DNA of 64,000 nucleotides, from contig AP025576.1 of assembly GCA_022845955.1 (NCBI GenBank), positions 6,448,001 through 6,512,000 on the forward strand, read 5' to 3'. The notes under the pieces were generated by a model. That model ran no database searches. It was not told the DNA's origin and saw only the letters and a program-made list of their open reading frames with translations. Below, piece after piece: positions 45,456-53,511 of the stretch; position 1 is the first letter of the stretch; every line of letters begins with the position of its first letter. A program made the position numbers and the translations under genes. The DNA comes from Lachnospiraceae bacterium (GTDB lineage Bacteria; Bacillota; Clostridia; Lachnospirales; Lachnospiraceae).

Positions 45456-46427
45456 GTGGCGTTAACAAATACCCAATATAATTCCATCATGAGGCTGTAT
45501 GAGCAGAGGCAAACCAAAAACCGTCATTTACGGGATGAACGGCTTCATTATGTCTATAATCACGTTACCGGTTACCGGAATCTGGATGAATCCGTAGCCA
45601 CTCTGTCCGTGGCACAGGGAAAAAAGCTGCTCAATGGCGACATGAACGCCCTTACAGAGCTTAAAGAACGGCTCCATAAGCTCACCAATGATAAAATAAA
45701 GCTTCTTTGCGATGCAGGGCTGCCCTCTGATTATCTGGAGCCTATTTTTGATTGCCCCGACTGTCAGGACACGGGTTATGTCAACGGTATAAAATGCCAC
45801 TGCTTCCGGCAGGCTGAAATAGAATTACTTTACCAGCAGTCCAATCTGAAGGAAGTCCTGGATAAAGAAAATTTTGATACCATGTCTTTTGCTTATTTTA
45901 AGGGGGAAGATCTGTCAGCTTATCAGTTAGCAGTTAAAGTGTGTAAGGATTTTGCCCATACCTTCAAGCAATCGGAAAGTAACCTTTTCCTCTACGGAAC
46001 AGTTGGAAGCGGAAAAACGTTCCTGAGCAATTGTATTGCCAAGGAATGTATTGAAGACGGACATTCTGTCATATATTTTAGTGCCTCCAGTCTTTTTGAT
46101 ACCCTTTCCCGCAACGCTTATGATTATAAGAACCAGGAAAACCTGGATTACTTATATAACGATTTATATGATTGTGACCTGCTGGTCATTGACGACCTGG
46201 GGACAGAACAAAATACTCCTTATAATGTGTCCCGTCTTTTTACATGCCTGAATGAACGTTTAATCCGCAGGAAATCCATGATTATTTCCACCAATCTTTC
46301 TCTTCCCGAATTAAAGGAACGTTATCAGGACAGAATTTTTTCAAGGATAACCAGTAATTTTGAGCTTTGCAAGCTGACAGGACAGGATATCCGAATGTAC
46401 AAAAAAAGATTAACCTACAGAAAGTGA
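45456..46427 (+). CDS. DnaC/DnaI-type helicase loader ATPase
   Basis: 323 residues. An N-terminal helical region is followed by a zinc finger with CPDCQDTGYVNGIKCHC near residues 92-108, as in DnaI/DnaC loaders of Firmicutes. The AAA+ core follows: Walker A LYGTVGSGKTFLSN, Walker B DLLVIDDLGTEQ, sensor 1 MIISTNLS and the arginine finger in RYQDRIFSRI. It loads the replicative helicase on DNA together with the DnaD-like protein encoded upstream. The start is GTG at 45456 with AAAGGAG 7 bases before it. Its end is 11 bases before prs. Confidence 0.92.
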   Translation: MALTNTQYNSIMRLYEQRQTKNRHLRDERLHYVYNHVTGYRNLDESVATLSVAQGKKLLNGDMNALTELKERLHKLTNDKIKLLCDAGLPSDYLEPIFDCPDCQDTGYVNGIKCHCFRQAEIELLYQQSNLKEVLDKENFDTMSFAYFKGEDLSAYQLAVKVCKDFAHTFKQSESNLFLYGTVGSGKTFLSNCIAKECIEDGHSVIYFSASSLFDTLSRNAYDYKNQENLDYLYNDLYDCDLLVIDDLGTEQNTPYNVSRLFTCLNERLIRRKSMIISTNLSLPELKERYQDRIFSRITSNFELCKLTGQDIRMYKKRLTYRK

Positions 46428-46438
46428 GGATCTATTCC

Positions 46439-47617
46439 ATGGCGGAAGAAAAAAGAAACCTAGAAACAATCCCTGCAGGCTCTCTTGGCATTATTTCTCT
46501 GGCAGGCTGCAAAACTCTCGGAGAACAGGTAGACCACTATCTTGTTAAATGGCGTCAGGAAAGAGAAAGCGAGCACAAAAACAGCCTTGCTTTTTCCGGT
46601 TATCAGCGTGATTCCTATATCCTGCAAAGCAAAGTGCCGCGTTTCGGTACCGGCGAAGGAAAGGGTGTTATTCTGGAATCCGTGCGTGGTATGGATCTTT
46701 ATCTTCTTGTGGACGTGGTGAATTACAGCCTGACCTATTCCCTCTGCGGCCACGAAAACCATATGTCCCCCGATGATCATTTCCAGGATCTGAAGCGTAT
46801 TATTTCTGCCGTAGGAGGCAAAGCCAGAAGGATCAATGTCATCATGCCCTTTTTATATGAAAGCAGGCAGCACAAACGCTCCAGCCGCGAATCCCTGGAC
46901 TGTGCCATCGCTCTTCAGGAACTGGTAAAAATGGGTGTGGACAACATCATAACCTTTGATGCCCACGATCCCAGAGTGCAGAATGCCATCCCTCTCCACG
47001 GTTTTGAAACCGTACAGCCCGCCTACCAGTTCATCAAAAACCTTCTCCGCAACCAGAAGGATCTGCAGATTGATTCCGACCACATGATGGTAATCAGCCC
47101 CGATGAAGGAGGCATGGGACGGGCTATCTATATCGCCAACGTTCTGGGCCTGGATATGGGCATGTTCTATAAACGCCGGGATTATACAAAGATTGTAAAC
47201 GGCCGCAATCCCATAGTTGCCCATGAATTCCTCGGATCCGATGTGGAAGGCAAGGACATGATCGTCATCGATGATATGATATCCTCCGGAGAAAGTGTAC
47301 TGGAGGTTGCCGCCGCCTTAAAGAAACGCAAGGCCCGCAAAATCTTTATCTGTTCCACCTTCGGTCTTTTTACCAACGGACTGGAAGGCTTCGACAAAGC
47401 CTTCAAAGACGGCATAATCGACCGCGTCCTCACCACCAACCTGATATACCAGACTCCCGAGCTTCTTGAAAGGGATTGGTATATTAACTGTAATATGAGT
47501 AAATATGTTGCCTACCTAATCGATACGCTGAACCATGATACCTCTATCAGCGACCTGTTGGATCCCAACGAAAAGATTCAGAAGCTGCTGGCAAAATATC
47601 GTTCTGATTTACTTTGA
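46439..47617 (+). CDS. prs: Ribose-phosphate pyrophosphokinase-type protein (long form)
   Basis: About 392 residues, against ~315 in canonical Prs. The pyrophosphokinase layout is present: NVIMPFLYESRQHKR, ITFDAHDPRVQNAIP in place of the usual DLHA motif, VISPDEGGMGRAIYIANVLG, and the PRPP loop MIVIDDMISSGESVLEVAAAL. It should make PRPP from ATP and ribose-5-phosphate for nucleotides, His and Trp. The extra length is mainly at the N-terminus and in the middle, and the motifs are more diverged than in typical Prs, so a related phosphoribosyl function cannot be excluded. GTGAGGA precedes the ATG at 46439, 11 bases after the helicase loader gene. Confidence 0.85.
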   Translation: MAEEKRNLETIPAGSLGIISLAGCKTLGEQVDHYLVKWRQERESEHKNSLAFSGYQRDSYILQSKVPRFGTGEGKGVILESVRGMDLYLLVDVVNYSLTYSLCGHENHMSPDDHFQDLKRIISAVGGKARRINVIMPFLYESRQHKRSSRESLDCAIALQELVKMGVDNIITFDAHDPRVQNAIPLHGFETVQPAYQFIKNLLRNQKDLQIDSDHMMVISPDEGGMGRAIYIANVLGLDMGMFYKRRDYTKIVNGRNPIVAHEFLGSDVEGKDMIVIDDMISSGESVLEVAAALKKRKARKIFICSTFGLFTNGLEGFDKAFKDGIIDRVLTTNLIYQTPELLERDWYINCNMSKYVAYLIDTLNHDTSISDLLDPNEKIQKLLAKYRSDLL

Positions 47618-47652
47618 TTGTATGTGCGAATAGATCTTACGAAATTGAAAAG

Positions 47653-47694
47653 AGCCAGGCCTTTATTCCTATAGGAATGAAGGTCTGGCTTTTG
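47653..47694 (+). terminator. Terminator after prs
   Basis: AGCCAG-led 17-base arm (47653-47669) pairs with 47674-47690 with two mismatches around TATA, followed by TTTTG. Confidence 0.85.
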
Positions 47695-47752
47695 TTAAAC
47701 CGAATACGGTGCTGCCCTGTGCGGCAAACGGCACCGGGTTTAAAGTCAGCCC

Positions 47753-47780
47753 TTGACTTTTCCCTTTTTCCTGTTATACT
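47753..47780 (+). promoter_or_regulatory. Promoter of queT
   Basis: TTGACT (47753-47758) and TATACT (47775-47780) are 16 bases apart. The transcript should begin about 47787, at the first base of the structured leader. Confidence 0.75.
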
Positions 47781-47786
47781 AAAAAA

Positions 47787-47890
47787 GCTGCAAATTCTCT
47801 AAACCACTGGAATCCGCAGCCTCATTGGTCAGTTCGAAACCTTCCTGACCCAACCGCCATAAGGCGGCAGAAAAACAAAACTAGAGGAGA
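47787..47890 (+). promoter_or_regulatory. Candidate preQ1 riboswitch (class III-like) in the queT leader
   Basis: The leader begins with a GCTGC/GCAGC stem (47787-47791, 47816-47820) whose loop has TTCTCTA (47795-47801). That loop is complementary, with one G-U pair, to TAGAGGA at 47882-47888, the ribosome binding site of queT. Two further hairpins, GGTCAG/CTGACC and CCGCC/GGCGG, lie between. A loop-to-Shine-Dalgarno pseudoknot in front of a queuosine-precursor transporter is the hallmark of preQ1 riboswitches. The class is uncertain; length and extra hairpins resemble class III. Confidence 0.6.
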
Positions 47891-47898
47891 AAAGAATA

Positions 47899-48384
47899 AT
47901 GCAAAAGAAGAACATTCACTTCCTGACCCAGGCGGCTATGATTGCCGCTATTTATGTTGTGCTCACCTTTGTGGCCAACGCTTTCGGCCTTGCCAGCTAT
48001 GCCGTGCAGGTCCGTTTCTCTGAGGCACTTACCATTCTGCCTGTTTTCACCGCTGCCGGGATTCCCGGATTATTTATCGGCTGTCTTATCAGCAATATCC
48101 TTACGGGATGCGCGATTCCGGATATTATTTTCGGTTCCCTCGCCACGCTTATCGGCGCATTGGGTACGCGCAGGCTGCGCTCCAACCGTTTCCTTGCCGT
48201 ACTGCCTCCTATTGCCGCCAATGCGGTAATCGTCCCTCTGGTCCTGAAATATGCCTACGGCCTGGAACCTCTCTGGTTCTCCTTCCTGACAGTGACGGCT
48301 GGGGAAATCATTTCCTGCGGCATTCTGGGACTGCTGCTGGCACTGGCTTTACATAAATACCGGAAACAGATTTTCGGGAACTAG
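47899..48384 (+). CDS. queT: QueT family queuosine precursor transporter (ECF S component)
   Basis: 161 residues with five to six membrane helices. The QueT family pattern is clear: AAMIAAIYVVLTFVANAFGLASYAVQVRFSEALTILPVF and GLFIGCLISNILTGCAIPDIIFGSLATLIGA. QueT is the substrate-binding S component of an ECF importer that takes up preQ0/preQ1 for queuosine in tRNA. The energising module is encoded elsewhere. AGAGGAG 9 bases before the ATG is part of the predicted riboswitch pseudoknot, so translation would drop when preQ1 is plentiful. Confidence 0.93.
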   Translation: MQKKNIHFLTQAAMIAAIYVVLTFVANAFGLASYAVQVRFSEALTILPVFTAAGIPGLFIGCLISNILTGCAIPDIIFGSLATLIGALGTRRLRSNRFLAVLPPIAANAVIVPLVLKYAYGLEPLWFSFLTVTAGEIISCGILGLLLALALHKYRKQIFGN

Positions 48385-48414
48385 AGTGTGTACCCGCGGG
48401 ATGCACCATCCGCC

Positions 48415-48442
48415 AAAAAGGCCCTGTTAAAAGGGCCTTTTT
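48415..48442 (+). terminator. Terminator after queT
   Basis: AAAAAGGCCC and GGGCCTTTTT form a 10-bp stem with a loop of 8 bases; the A and T tracts make it bidirectional. Confidence 0.88.
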
Positions 48443-48469
48443 GTGTTATGCCTGTTTCCGCTGTGCTTT

Positions 48470-48513
48470 CTTACCGTCTGCGCGGTAAATGTACAGACCG
48501 GCCTGAACTGTTA
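48470..48513 (-). repeat. Dispersed repeat, module B (copy 2), touching a stop codon
   Basis: CTTACCGTCTGCGCGGTAAATGTACAGACC-type hairpin then CTGAACTGTTA, the same motif order as at 7430, 57235 and 60790. Its terminal TTA is the TAA stop of the alpha/beta hydrolase gene read leftward. Confidence 0.65.
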
Positions 48514-49482
48514 TATTTTTTTCACAAAGGCACGGATGGCTTCCGCAATTTCCGCCGCTTTATAATAATGGAGGTAATGGCCGCAGGAAAACGGAAGGAA
48601 TTCGCCGCCCAGTTTTTCCGCATATTTCTTTTGGAGAGGTACCCAGAACTTACCCAAATCCTTTCCATCTGAACAGAATATAAGGAAAGGTACATGCGGC
48701 CTTCCATGTTCTCTCACGGTCGCTGCATTTGCATGTATGCAGCAGCATTCCTCCATAATAACTGGATTCATGAAATTCCTGCCGGCCAGAAGCCTGGCCT
48801 GCCGGTATTCTTCCTGTGTCAGGCCGTCATGCTTTACCAGCTGAAAGAAGGGACACCGGTGTATTCCGAATATACTGATCAGTCCCGGCAGCTTCATAAG
48901 GGCCGGGGGTGTTTTCAGATAATCATAAACCTTGGGAAAGGCCATATCCAGCCCTGCAATTCCCAGAATCTCCGCGGGATAACGCTGCGCCCAGTAAAGC
49001 GCTTCCAGTCCGGACATGGAATGGGGGACAAGTACAAAGGGTCCTTTCTCACCGGCCAGGCGCAGGGCAAGGCGGGTTTCCTCCAGCATCCCCTCCAGCC
49101 GTCTGCCGCATTTGTCTATATCCGAATAGCCATAGCCTGCTTTTTCCACCACCACGCAGCGGTACCAGGGGGAAAGCTTGCGGTAAAGGGGACGGAAATC
49201 ATAAACCGGCGCCGGTGTTCCTCCGCCGGACAGAAATACCAGGGTAACCTTTTTCCTGCTGTGTATATCCCTGCAGCCGGCCGCGTCTCCCTGGCAGGTC
49301 TCCTGTAATGTCCTGTCTGCCGGACCTTCCCCATATACATGCATTCTGCGGCCGTTCACCTCCACCATAGTTCCCGGAGGGATGAGAAGTTCCTGTTCTT
49401 TCCGTAAAAGTCCCCGGTGTACTGCTGCGGCCGCAGTCAGGCCACCGGCCGCTCCCGTTAATCCGAATATCCATTTATTCAT
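48511..49482 (-). CDS. Alpha/beta hydrolase
   Basis: 323 residues. An N-terminal hydrophobic stretch (WIFGLTGAAGGLTAAAAV) may anchor it to the membrane. The fold follows: TLVFLSGGGTPAPVYDFRPLY with the oxyanion region, the nucleophile serine in LVPHSMSGLEALYWAQ (SxSG elbow), aspartate in FLIFCSDGKDLG and histidine in PFSCGHYLHYY. This supports an active Ser-Asp-His esterase or lipase-like enzyme of unknown substrate. It is the last gene of a run with a two-component system, 45 bases after the kinase. Its stop codon lies at the edge of a dispersed repeat. Confidence 0.85.
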   Translation of the reverse strand: MNKWIFGLTGAAGGLTAAAAVHRGLLRKEQELLIPPGTMVEVNGRRMHVYGEGPADRTLQETCQGDAAGCRDIHSRKKVTLVFLSGGGTPAPVYDFRPLYRKLSPWYRCVVVEKAGYGYSDIDKCGRRLEGMLEETRLALRLAGEKGPFVLVPHSMSGLEALYWAQRYPAEILGIAGLDMAFPKVYDYLKTPPALMKLPGLISIFGIHRCPFFQLVKHDGLTQEEYRQARLLAGRNFMNPVIMEECCCIHANAATVREHGRPHVPFLIFCSDGKDLGKFWVPLQKKYAEKLGGEFLPFSCGHYLHYYKAAEIAEAIRAFVKKI

Positions 49483-49527
49483 CGTTTCCGTTTCCTTTCT
49501 TTCCGCCCGTGGGAATAGGGGGAGACC

Positions 49528-50889
49528 TTATTCATTTCCGATTCCAGCTTGTATCCGGAAGATAACCCTTCCATGGCCTTCCGGTGTATTTTCCGTCAGC
49601 ACTTCGCCCCGATGGGAGGCAGCAACCTCCCTGGCAAAGGAAAGGCCAATCCCCATATGCCCTTCCTGCGGCCGGCTTTCTCCTTCGGTAAACATGGGTT
49701 CCAGGGCATGCTGCAGCGCACGGGGAGAGAATCCCGGTCCCTCATCCCACACCCGGATCTCCAGCCACGGGGCCTGCCACAGGCAGCGGATGCCTATCCG
49801 CTTTCCCTGCGGGGTATGTTCCGCCGCATTTCTGATAATGTTTAAAACCGCCCGGCATACATCCTGTCTGGCCAATACCAGATCCGGCAGTTGTGTCCCC
49901 TGCCGTTCTGCAATCACACCGAACACCCTGGCGATCTCTTCCACCCCGTTAAAAATTTCCTGCTGCAGCTGTTCACCCGGCACCCGCTGTCTGCTTTCCG
50001 CACCCTCTGAGATATTCCTGGTCATTTTTTTCAGCCTTTCCAGATAACCGCCTGCTGCCTGCGTATTCTTGAGGATGGCGTCCAGATATTCTCTCTGTTC
50101 CTCTGTCAGCACTGTTTCTTCCAGAAGCTGGGCATTGCCGCTGATTACGGTAAGCGGTGTCTTTAAATCATGGAGCAGCGCACCGGTTTGGAATATCCTG
50201 CTGTGTTCCATTTTCCACTGTTCCTGCAGAGACTCCCGCAGCGCCGTACGCAAAGTTTCCATGGACTGCATGATCTCATCGTATTCTCTGATTCCCGATT
50301 TTCCGAAGGGTTCCTCCAGTTCTCCCCGGGACAGGCTGAGGGCGGCATTCTGCAATACCGACAGCTTTTTCCGGAATACCTTTACATAATGGCGGGTAGT
50401 AAGCCCCAGGACAAGCACCAAAAGCAGTCCCCAAAACAGAAGATATCCCTTTTCCAGGCCGTGAATGACCGCCCTTCCCCTGGGATTGCTTAATTCCATC
50501 CGGTAACGATACTGCAGGACTGCCTCTTTTCCATCCCGTTCTACCTTCACATGATAACAGCCTTTGGTATTTCTGCCGGTATCGCGGTAGGTAACCGCCG
50601 CAGCCTTGTCTTTTTCATTCAGGTTGGTTTCCGCCAGCCCGTCATTTTCCCATATGGCATAGCCGCATAAAGGGGGAATCAACTCTGTGCGGATCCCTTC
50701 TTTTTCCATAATCCGTACCGCTTCCGCCGCCATCTGTTCCCCTGCATTGGCAGGATATGCAATTCCCGTACTTACCATCAGGTTTATACCGCACCAGAAC
50801 AGCAGCACAATAAGGCAGCAAAACAATCCGCAAAAAAGCATATATTTAATCAATATCCGTATCAGGCTCACGCCTTTTCCACATTCCAT
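49528..50889 (-). CDS. Sensor histidine kinase (HisKA type)
   Basis: About 453 residues. Two membrane helices (about 10-40 and 148-166) bracket a ~100-residue extracellular sensor. A short linker resembling HAMP leads to HisKA with phospho-acceptor His240 in GALLHDLKTPLTVISG. The ATPase domain has VLNIIRNAAEHTPQGKRIG, VWDEGPGFS and MGIGLSFAREVAASHRG. It resembles VanS-like kinases of Clostridia. The start at 50889 overlaps the response regulator gene by 22 bases; a GTG at 50871 is an alternative. The signal is unknown. Confidence 0.9.
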   Translation of the reverse strand: MECGKGVSLIRILIKYMLFCGLFCCLIVLLFWCGINLMVSTGIAYPANAGEQMAAEAVRIMEKEGIRTELIPPLCGYAIWENDGLAETNLNEKDKAAAVTYRDTGRNTKGCYHVKVERDGKEAVLQYRYRMELSNPRGRAVIHGLEKGYLLFWGLLLVLVLGLTTRHYVKVFRKKLSVLQNAALSLSRGELEEPFGKSGIREYDEIMQSMETLRTALRESLQEQWKMEHSRIFQTGALLHDLKTPLTVISGNAQLLEETVLTEEQREYLDAILKNTQAAGGYLERLKKMTRNISEGAESRQRVPGEQLQQEIFNGVEEIARVFGVIAERQGTQLPDLVLARQDVCRAVLNIIRNAAEHTPQGKRIGIRCLWQAPWLEIRVWDEGPGFSPRALQHALEPMFTEGESRPQEGHMGIGLSFAREVAASHRGEVLTENTPEGHGRVIFRIQAGIGNE

Positions 50890-51539
50890 CGGTATCCTAT
50901 CCCCCATACGGTTTCAATAGGCGCCAGATCACAGACCGCCAGCTTGGCGCGCAGATTTTTAATATGCTCCGTTACCGCTGCTTCCCCGGAATCCCTGTCG
51001 TAGCCGCATACTTCTTCCAGAAGCTGCTGCCTCGTATACACCAGGCCGGGGTGCCTTGCCAGGGTTTCACAAAGCTGGTATTCACTTTTTGTGAGGGGCA
51101 GCTCCTGCTCCTTTACAGATACCTGTTTAGCCTGCAGATCAAAATGCAGGGTGCCCGAAACAAACCGGTATACCGGGACACGCTGCTGCCTGCGCAGATG
51201 GGCTTCCACTCTGGCCCGCAGCTGGGGAAGGCTGAAAGGCTTTGTGAGATAGTCATCCCCGCCTGCCCCCAGCCCGTATAACACATCCGCGTCTTCCCCT
51301 TTGGCCGTGAGAAACAGGATGGGGCAGTCCGTGTACGAACGGATTCTGGCGCAGGCCGCCACGCCGTCCTCACCGGGCATCATAACATCCAGGATTATCA
51401 ATTCCGCCTGTCTGCATAGCCCCTCATCCAAAGCCAGAGTATCATACATTACCGTCACTGAATGCCCGTCCTTTTCCAGTGTCCGTTTCAGCAGTTTACA
51501 AATATCCTCCGAATCATCCGCCACAATAATCCTTGCCAT
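50868..51539 (-). CDS. OmpR/PhoB-family response regulator
   Basis: 223 residues. The receiver domain has IIVADDSEDICKLL, phospho-acceptor aspartate in LIILDVMMPGEDG and the lysine in DYLTKPFSLPQL. The C-terminal winged helix is of the trans_reg_C type (LTKSEYQLCETLARHPGLVYTRQQLLEEV, ending IETVWGIGYRW). It is paired with the overlapping kinase gene and follows a TraX-like gene by 23 bases, so the three with the alpha/beta hydrolase are probably one operon. Envelope stress or antimicrobial peptide sensing is a possibility by VanRS-like analogy only. Confidence 0.93.
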   Translation of the reverse strand: MARIIVADDSEDICKLLKRTLEKDGHSVTVMYDTLALDEGLCRQAELIILDVMMPGEDGVAACARIRSYTDCPILFLTAKGEDADVLYGLGAGGDDYLTKPFSLPQLRARVEAHLRRQQRVPVYRFVSGTLHFDLQAKQVSVKEQELPLTKSEYQLCETLARHPGLVYTRQQLLEEVCGYDRDSGEAAVTEHIKNLRAKLAVCDLAPIETVWGIGYRWNVEKA

Positions 51540-51562
51540 TGATCCCGTTCCTTCCTGTCCGA

Positions 51563-52390
51563 TTATAAAAGCTGCATTACCCAGGATATCCCGTATAACA
51601 GATATACATGGGCGGGATAAAACCAGTAAAAGAGTTTTTTGCTGCCTTTTCCCCTTTCTCCATTATATAAAAACATAGGAATTGCAGCAAAACCGCTCAT
51701 CCAGCCATACATTTGTGTAAACAGCATATCCGCTGTCGCTCCCGGTGTAAGCAGAAACGGCAGTACTCCTTCCAGAACAAGTGCCAGGACAAAAAATACA
51801 ACTGCCTGAAGCGCACGCCGCTTCCGGAATGCATACAGAAGGATGCCTTCCAGAATAAAATAAGTCCCGCCGTCCATGATGGACAAATGCATGGGGAGTA
51901 TGGAATAGTGCAGAAGGATTACCGCCTGGGCTGCAGCCGGAACCACCTGAATAATTCCCAGGCCGATAAACGGCCAGGCCGCGGGAAACAGGATCGCGCA
52001 AAGCCCTCTCCCCCATTTTTTCTGTCCGCACCAGTCAATTCCCTGCAGCATGACCAGCAGAATAGAAAAGGTGGCCAGCATTTGGTTTTGGGGGACAAAG
52101 CCATCCGGCCTTCTTACAATAGAAAGGAAAAAGAACTGCAGCAGCCCCATACCCACGGCAATGGCGTAAATCCGAAGAAAATACTTTTTCCGGTCTCTGG
52201 TGTGAACAAAACCCTCCAGCAGACAGAACAAAAACAAGGGTGCGGAGAGCCTTCCCAGCATGGAAAACCAGTCCGGTATCTTCCCTGTAAATCCGAAAAA
52301 ATAATGGATATGATCCATCACCATAAGTATCAGAGCCAGCCATTTCAGCTGGAAATCCGTGAATCCTTTTTTGCATATTACATTTTTCAT
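51563..52390 (-). CDS. TraX-like membrane protein (acyltransferase-3 related)
   Basis: 275 residues with about seven to eight membrane helices. The family start FQLKWLALILMVMDHIHYFF is typical of TraX and acyltransferase-3 proteins, with MLGRLSAPLFLFCLLEGFVHTRDRKKYFLR and FYWFYPAHVYLLYGISWVM later. TraX of F plasmids acetylates pilin N-termini; chromosomal Firmicute homologues probably acetylate a surface molecule. No conjugation genes are nearby. AGGAGG precedes the ATG. It heads the run regulator-kinase-hydrolase. Confidence 0.88.
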   Translation of the reverse strand: MKNVICKKGFTDFQLKWLALILMVMDHIHYFFGFTGKIPDWFSMLGRLSAPLFLFCLLEGFVHTRDRKKYFLRIYAIAVGMGLLQFFFLSIVRRPDGFVPQNQMLATFSILLVMLQGIDWCGQKKWGRGLCAILFPAAWPFIGLGIIQVVPAAAQAVILLHYSILPMHLSIMDGGTYFILEGILLYAFRKRRALQAVVFFVLALVLEGVLPFLLTPGATADMLFTQMYGWMSGFAAIPMFLYNGERGKGSKKLFYWFYPAHVYLLYGISWVMQLL

Positions 52391-52448
52391 ATCCTTTTGC
52401 CTCCTGTGCTTTCTATATACAGGAGTGTAACAGGAAAATATAAGGAAA

Positions 52449-53309
52449 TTATAAGGATCCGGAATCTTCCGTATATGTTTCTTCCTTCTTTTCTTTCCGG
52501 GTCCGCATATACCTGGTCACGGCGTAGTAGACCGGAACGGCCAAAAACAGCAGCCAGCCCGGATGCCAAAGCCCTTTAAAAATACCGAGAAGAAGATATA
52601 CCAGCATCACCAGGACAGGGAAAGCGAATCTGCCCATATCCTTTCGTCGGAAAGCCTCCACACAGGAATGGAACAGGGGTATGGTCAAAAAGATGACCCA
52701 GGCGGGATGCCAGGCTCCGGTAAGCACACCTATCACAATAAACGCTGTGATTACCAGCAGGGTGAAGGGAAATTCGGATCCGGCCCATTCCCAGAAAAGG
52801 TGGCTGTCATACCGCTTCCCATTCACATAGATGCCATCGGAATCCAAATGAACCTCATCCTCATCCTTCCCGGTGACATGAATCCCTTTCCAGCCGATAT
52901 ATACCTCATTGTCCTTGTCCTTGCAATGGATACCGTCCAGCCCTATATGGACATAATCCCCTTCTTCTTCCGCAAACGCCTTATCCTGTATTTCCGTTAA
53001 CCGCATATCCGGGGTTTGTGTCTCTGTCAATTGCATATCCGGAGTCTGCATCCCCCTTTCTTCCCTGCCCAATCCGGGATCTTCTATATAAGAAACCGGA
53101 ATCTCATCTTCCGTGCGCAGAAGCTCATCCATGGATATCCCATAGATTCTGGAAAGCAGAATCAGATTATCCGTATCAGGAGAGGCCTCCGCCCGCTCCC
53201 ATTTACTCACCGCCTGCCGGCTTATGCCCAGCTTTTCAGCAAGTGCTTCCTGGGAGAAGCTGTTCTGTTTTCTTAAGGTGACAAGCCTGTTGGCAATTTC
53301 AATATTCAT
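52449..53309 (-). CDS. Membrane XRE-family regulator with internal repeats
   Basis: 286 residues. Residues 4-63 are an XRE helix-turn-helix (LRKQNSFSQEALAEKLGISRQAVSKWERA). A duplicated 10-residue motif follows (QTPDMQLTET, QTPDMRLTEI; 88-107). Three ~17-residue beta repeats lie at 119-134, 135-151 and 152-168, each with [DE]-V-[HY]-[IL]-x-x-x-GI and a GK. The C-terminus is a duplicated two-helix membrane unit (GAWHPAWVIFL near 198; GLWHPGWLLFL near 246). It may be a membrane-tethered sensor-repressor. The promoter TATAAT is at 53361-53366 on the minus strand, and palindromic TTGC/GCAA bases in the 202-base gap may be its operator. Confidence 0.85.
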   Translation of the reverse strand: MNIEIANRLVTLRKQNSFSQEALAEKLGISRQAVSKWERAEASPDTDNLILLSRIYGISMDELLRTEDEIPVSYIEDPGLGREERGMQTPDMQLTETQTPDMRLTEIQDKAFAEEEGDYVHIGLDGIHCKDKDNEVYIGWKGIHVTGKDEDEVHLDSDGIYVNGKRYDSHLFWEWAGSEFPFTLLVITAFIVIGVLTGAWHPAWVIFLTIPLFHSCVEAFRRKDMGRFAFPVLVMLVYLLLGIFKGLWHPGWLLFLAVPVYYAVTRYMRTRKEKKEETYTEDSGSL

Positions 53310-53460
53310 ACGATAAGTCCTCCTGCCTTTTATGGAACTTTTGGGTTCCCGACTTCCTGCATTATAAGGGAAACCCCTGAAGTTGCACTACCAATTCTGC
53401 TTTTCATTGCCGCAACTATCGGTTGCAGTCCCTGTATTTTGGGGATTTCCCGTCTATAAG

Positions 53461-53494
53461 AAAGAGCCCCATTCTTCCATGGGGAGAATGGGGC
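53461..53494 (-). terminator. Hairpin terminator after the 845-residue protein gene
   Basis: GCCCCATTCT and AGAATGGGGC form a 10-bp stem around a short loop near 53480, followed on the minus strand by CTTTCTTAT. It ends the leftward methyltransferase/exported-protein unit. Confidence 0.75.
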
Positions 53495-53511
53495 CCGGTA
53501 TACGACGTCTG

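Noticed and set aside
51563..52390. Conjugative element, because of the TraX similarity
   Set aside because: No relaxase, coupling protein or type IV secretion gene lies nearby; TraX homologues are common on Firmicute chromosomes.
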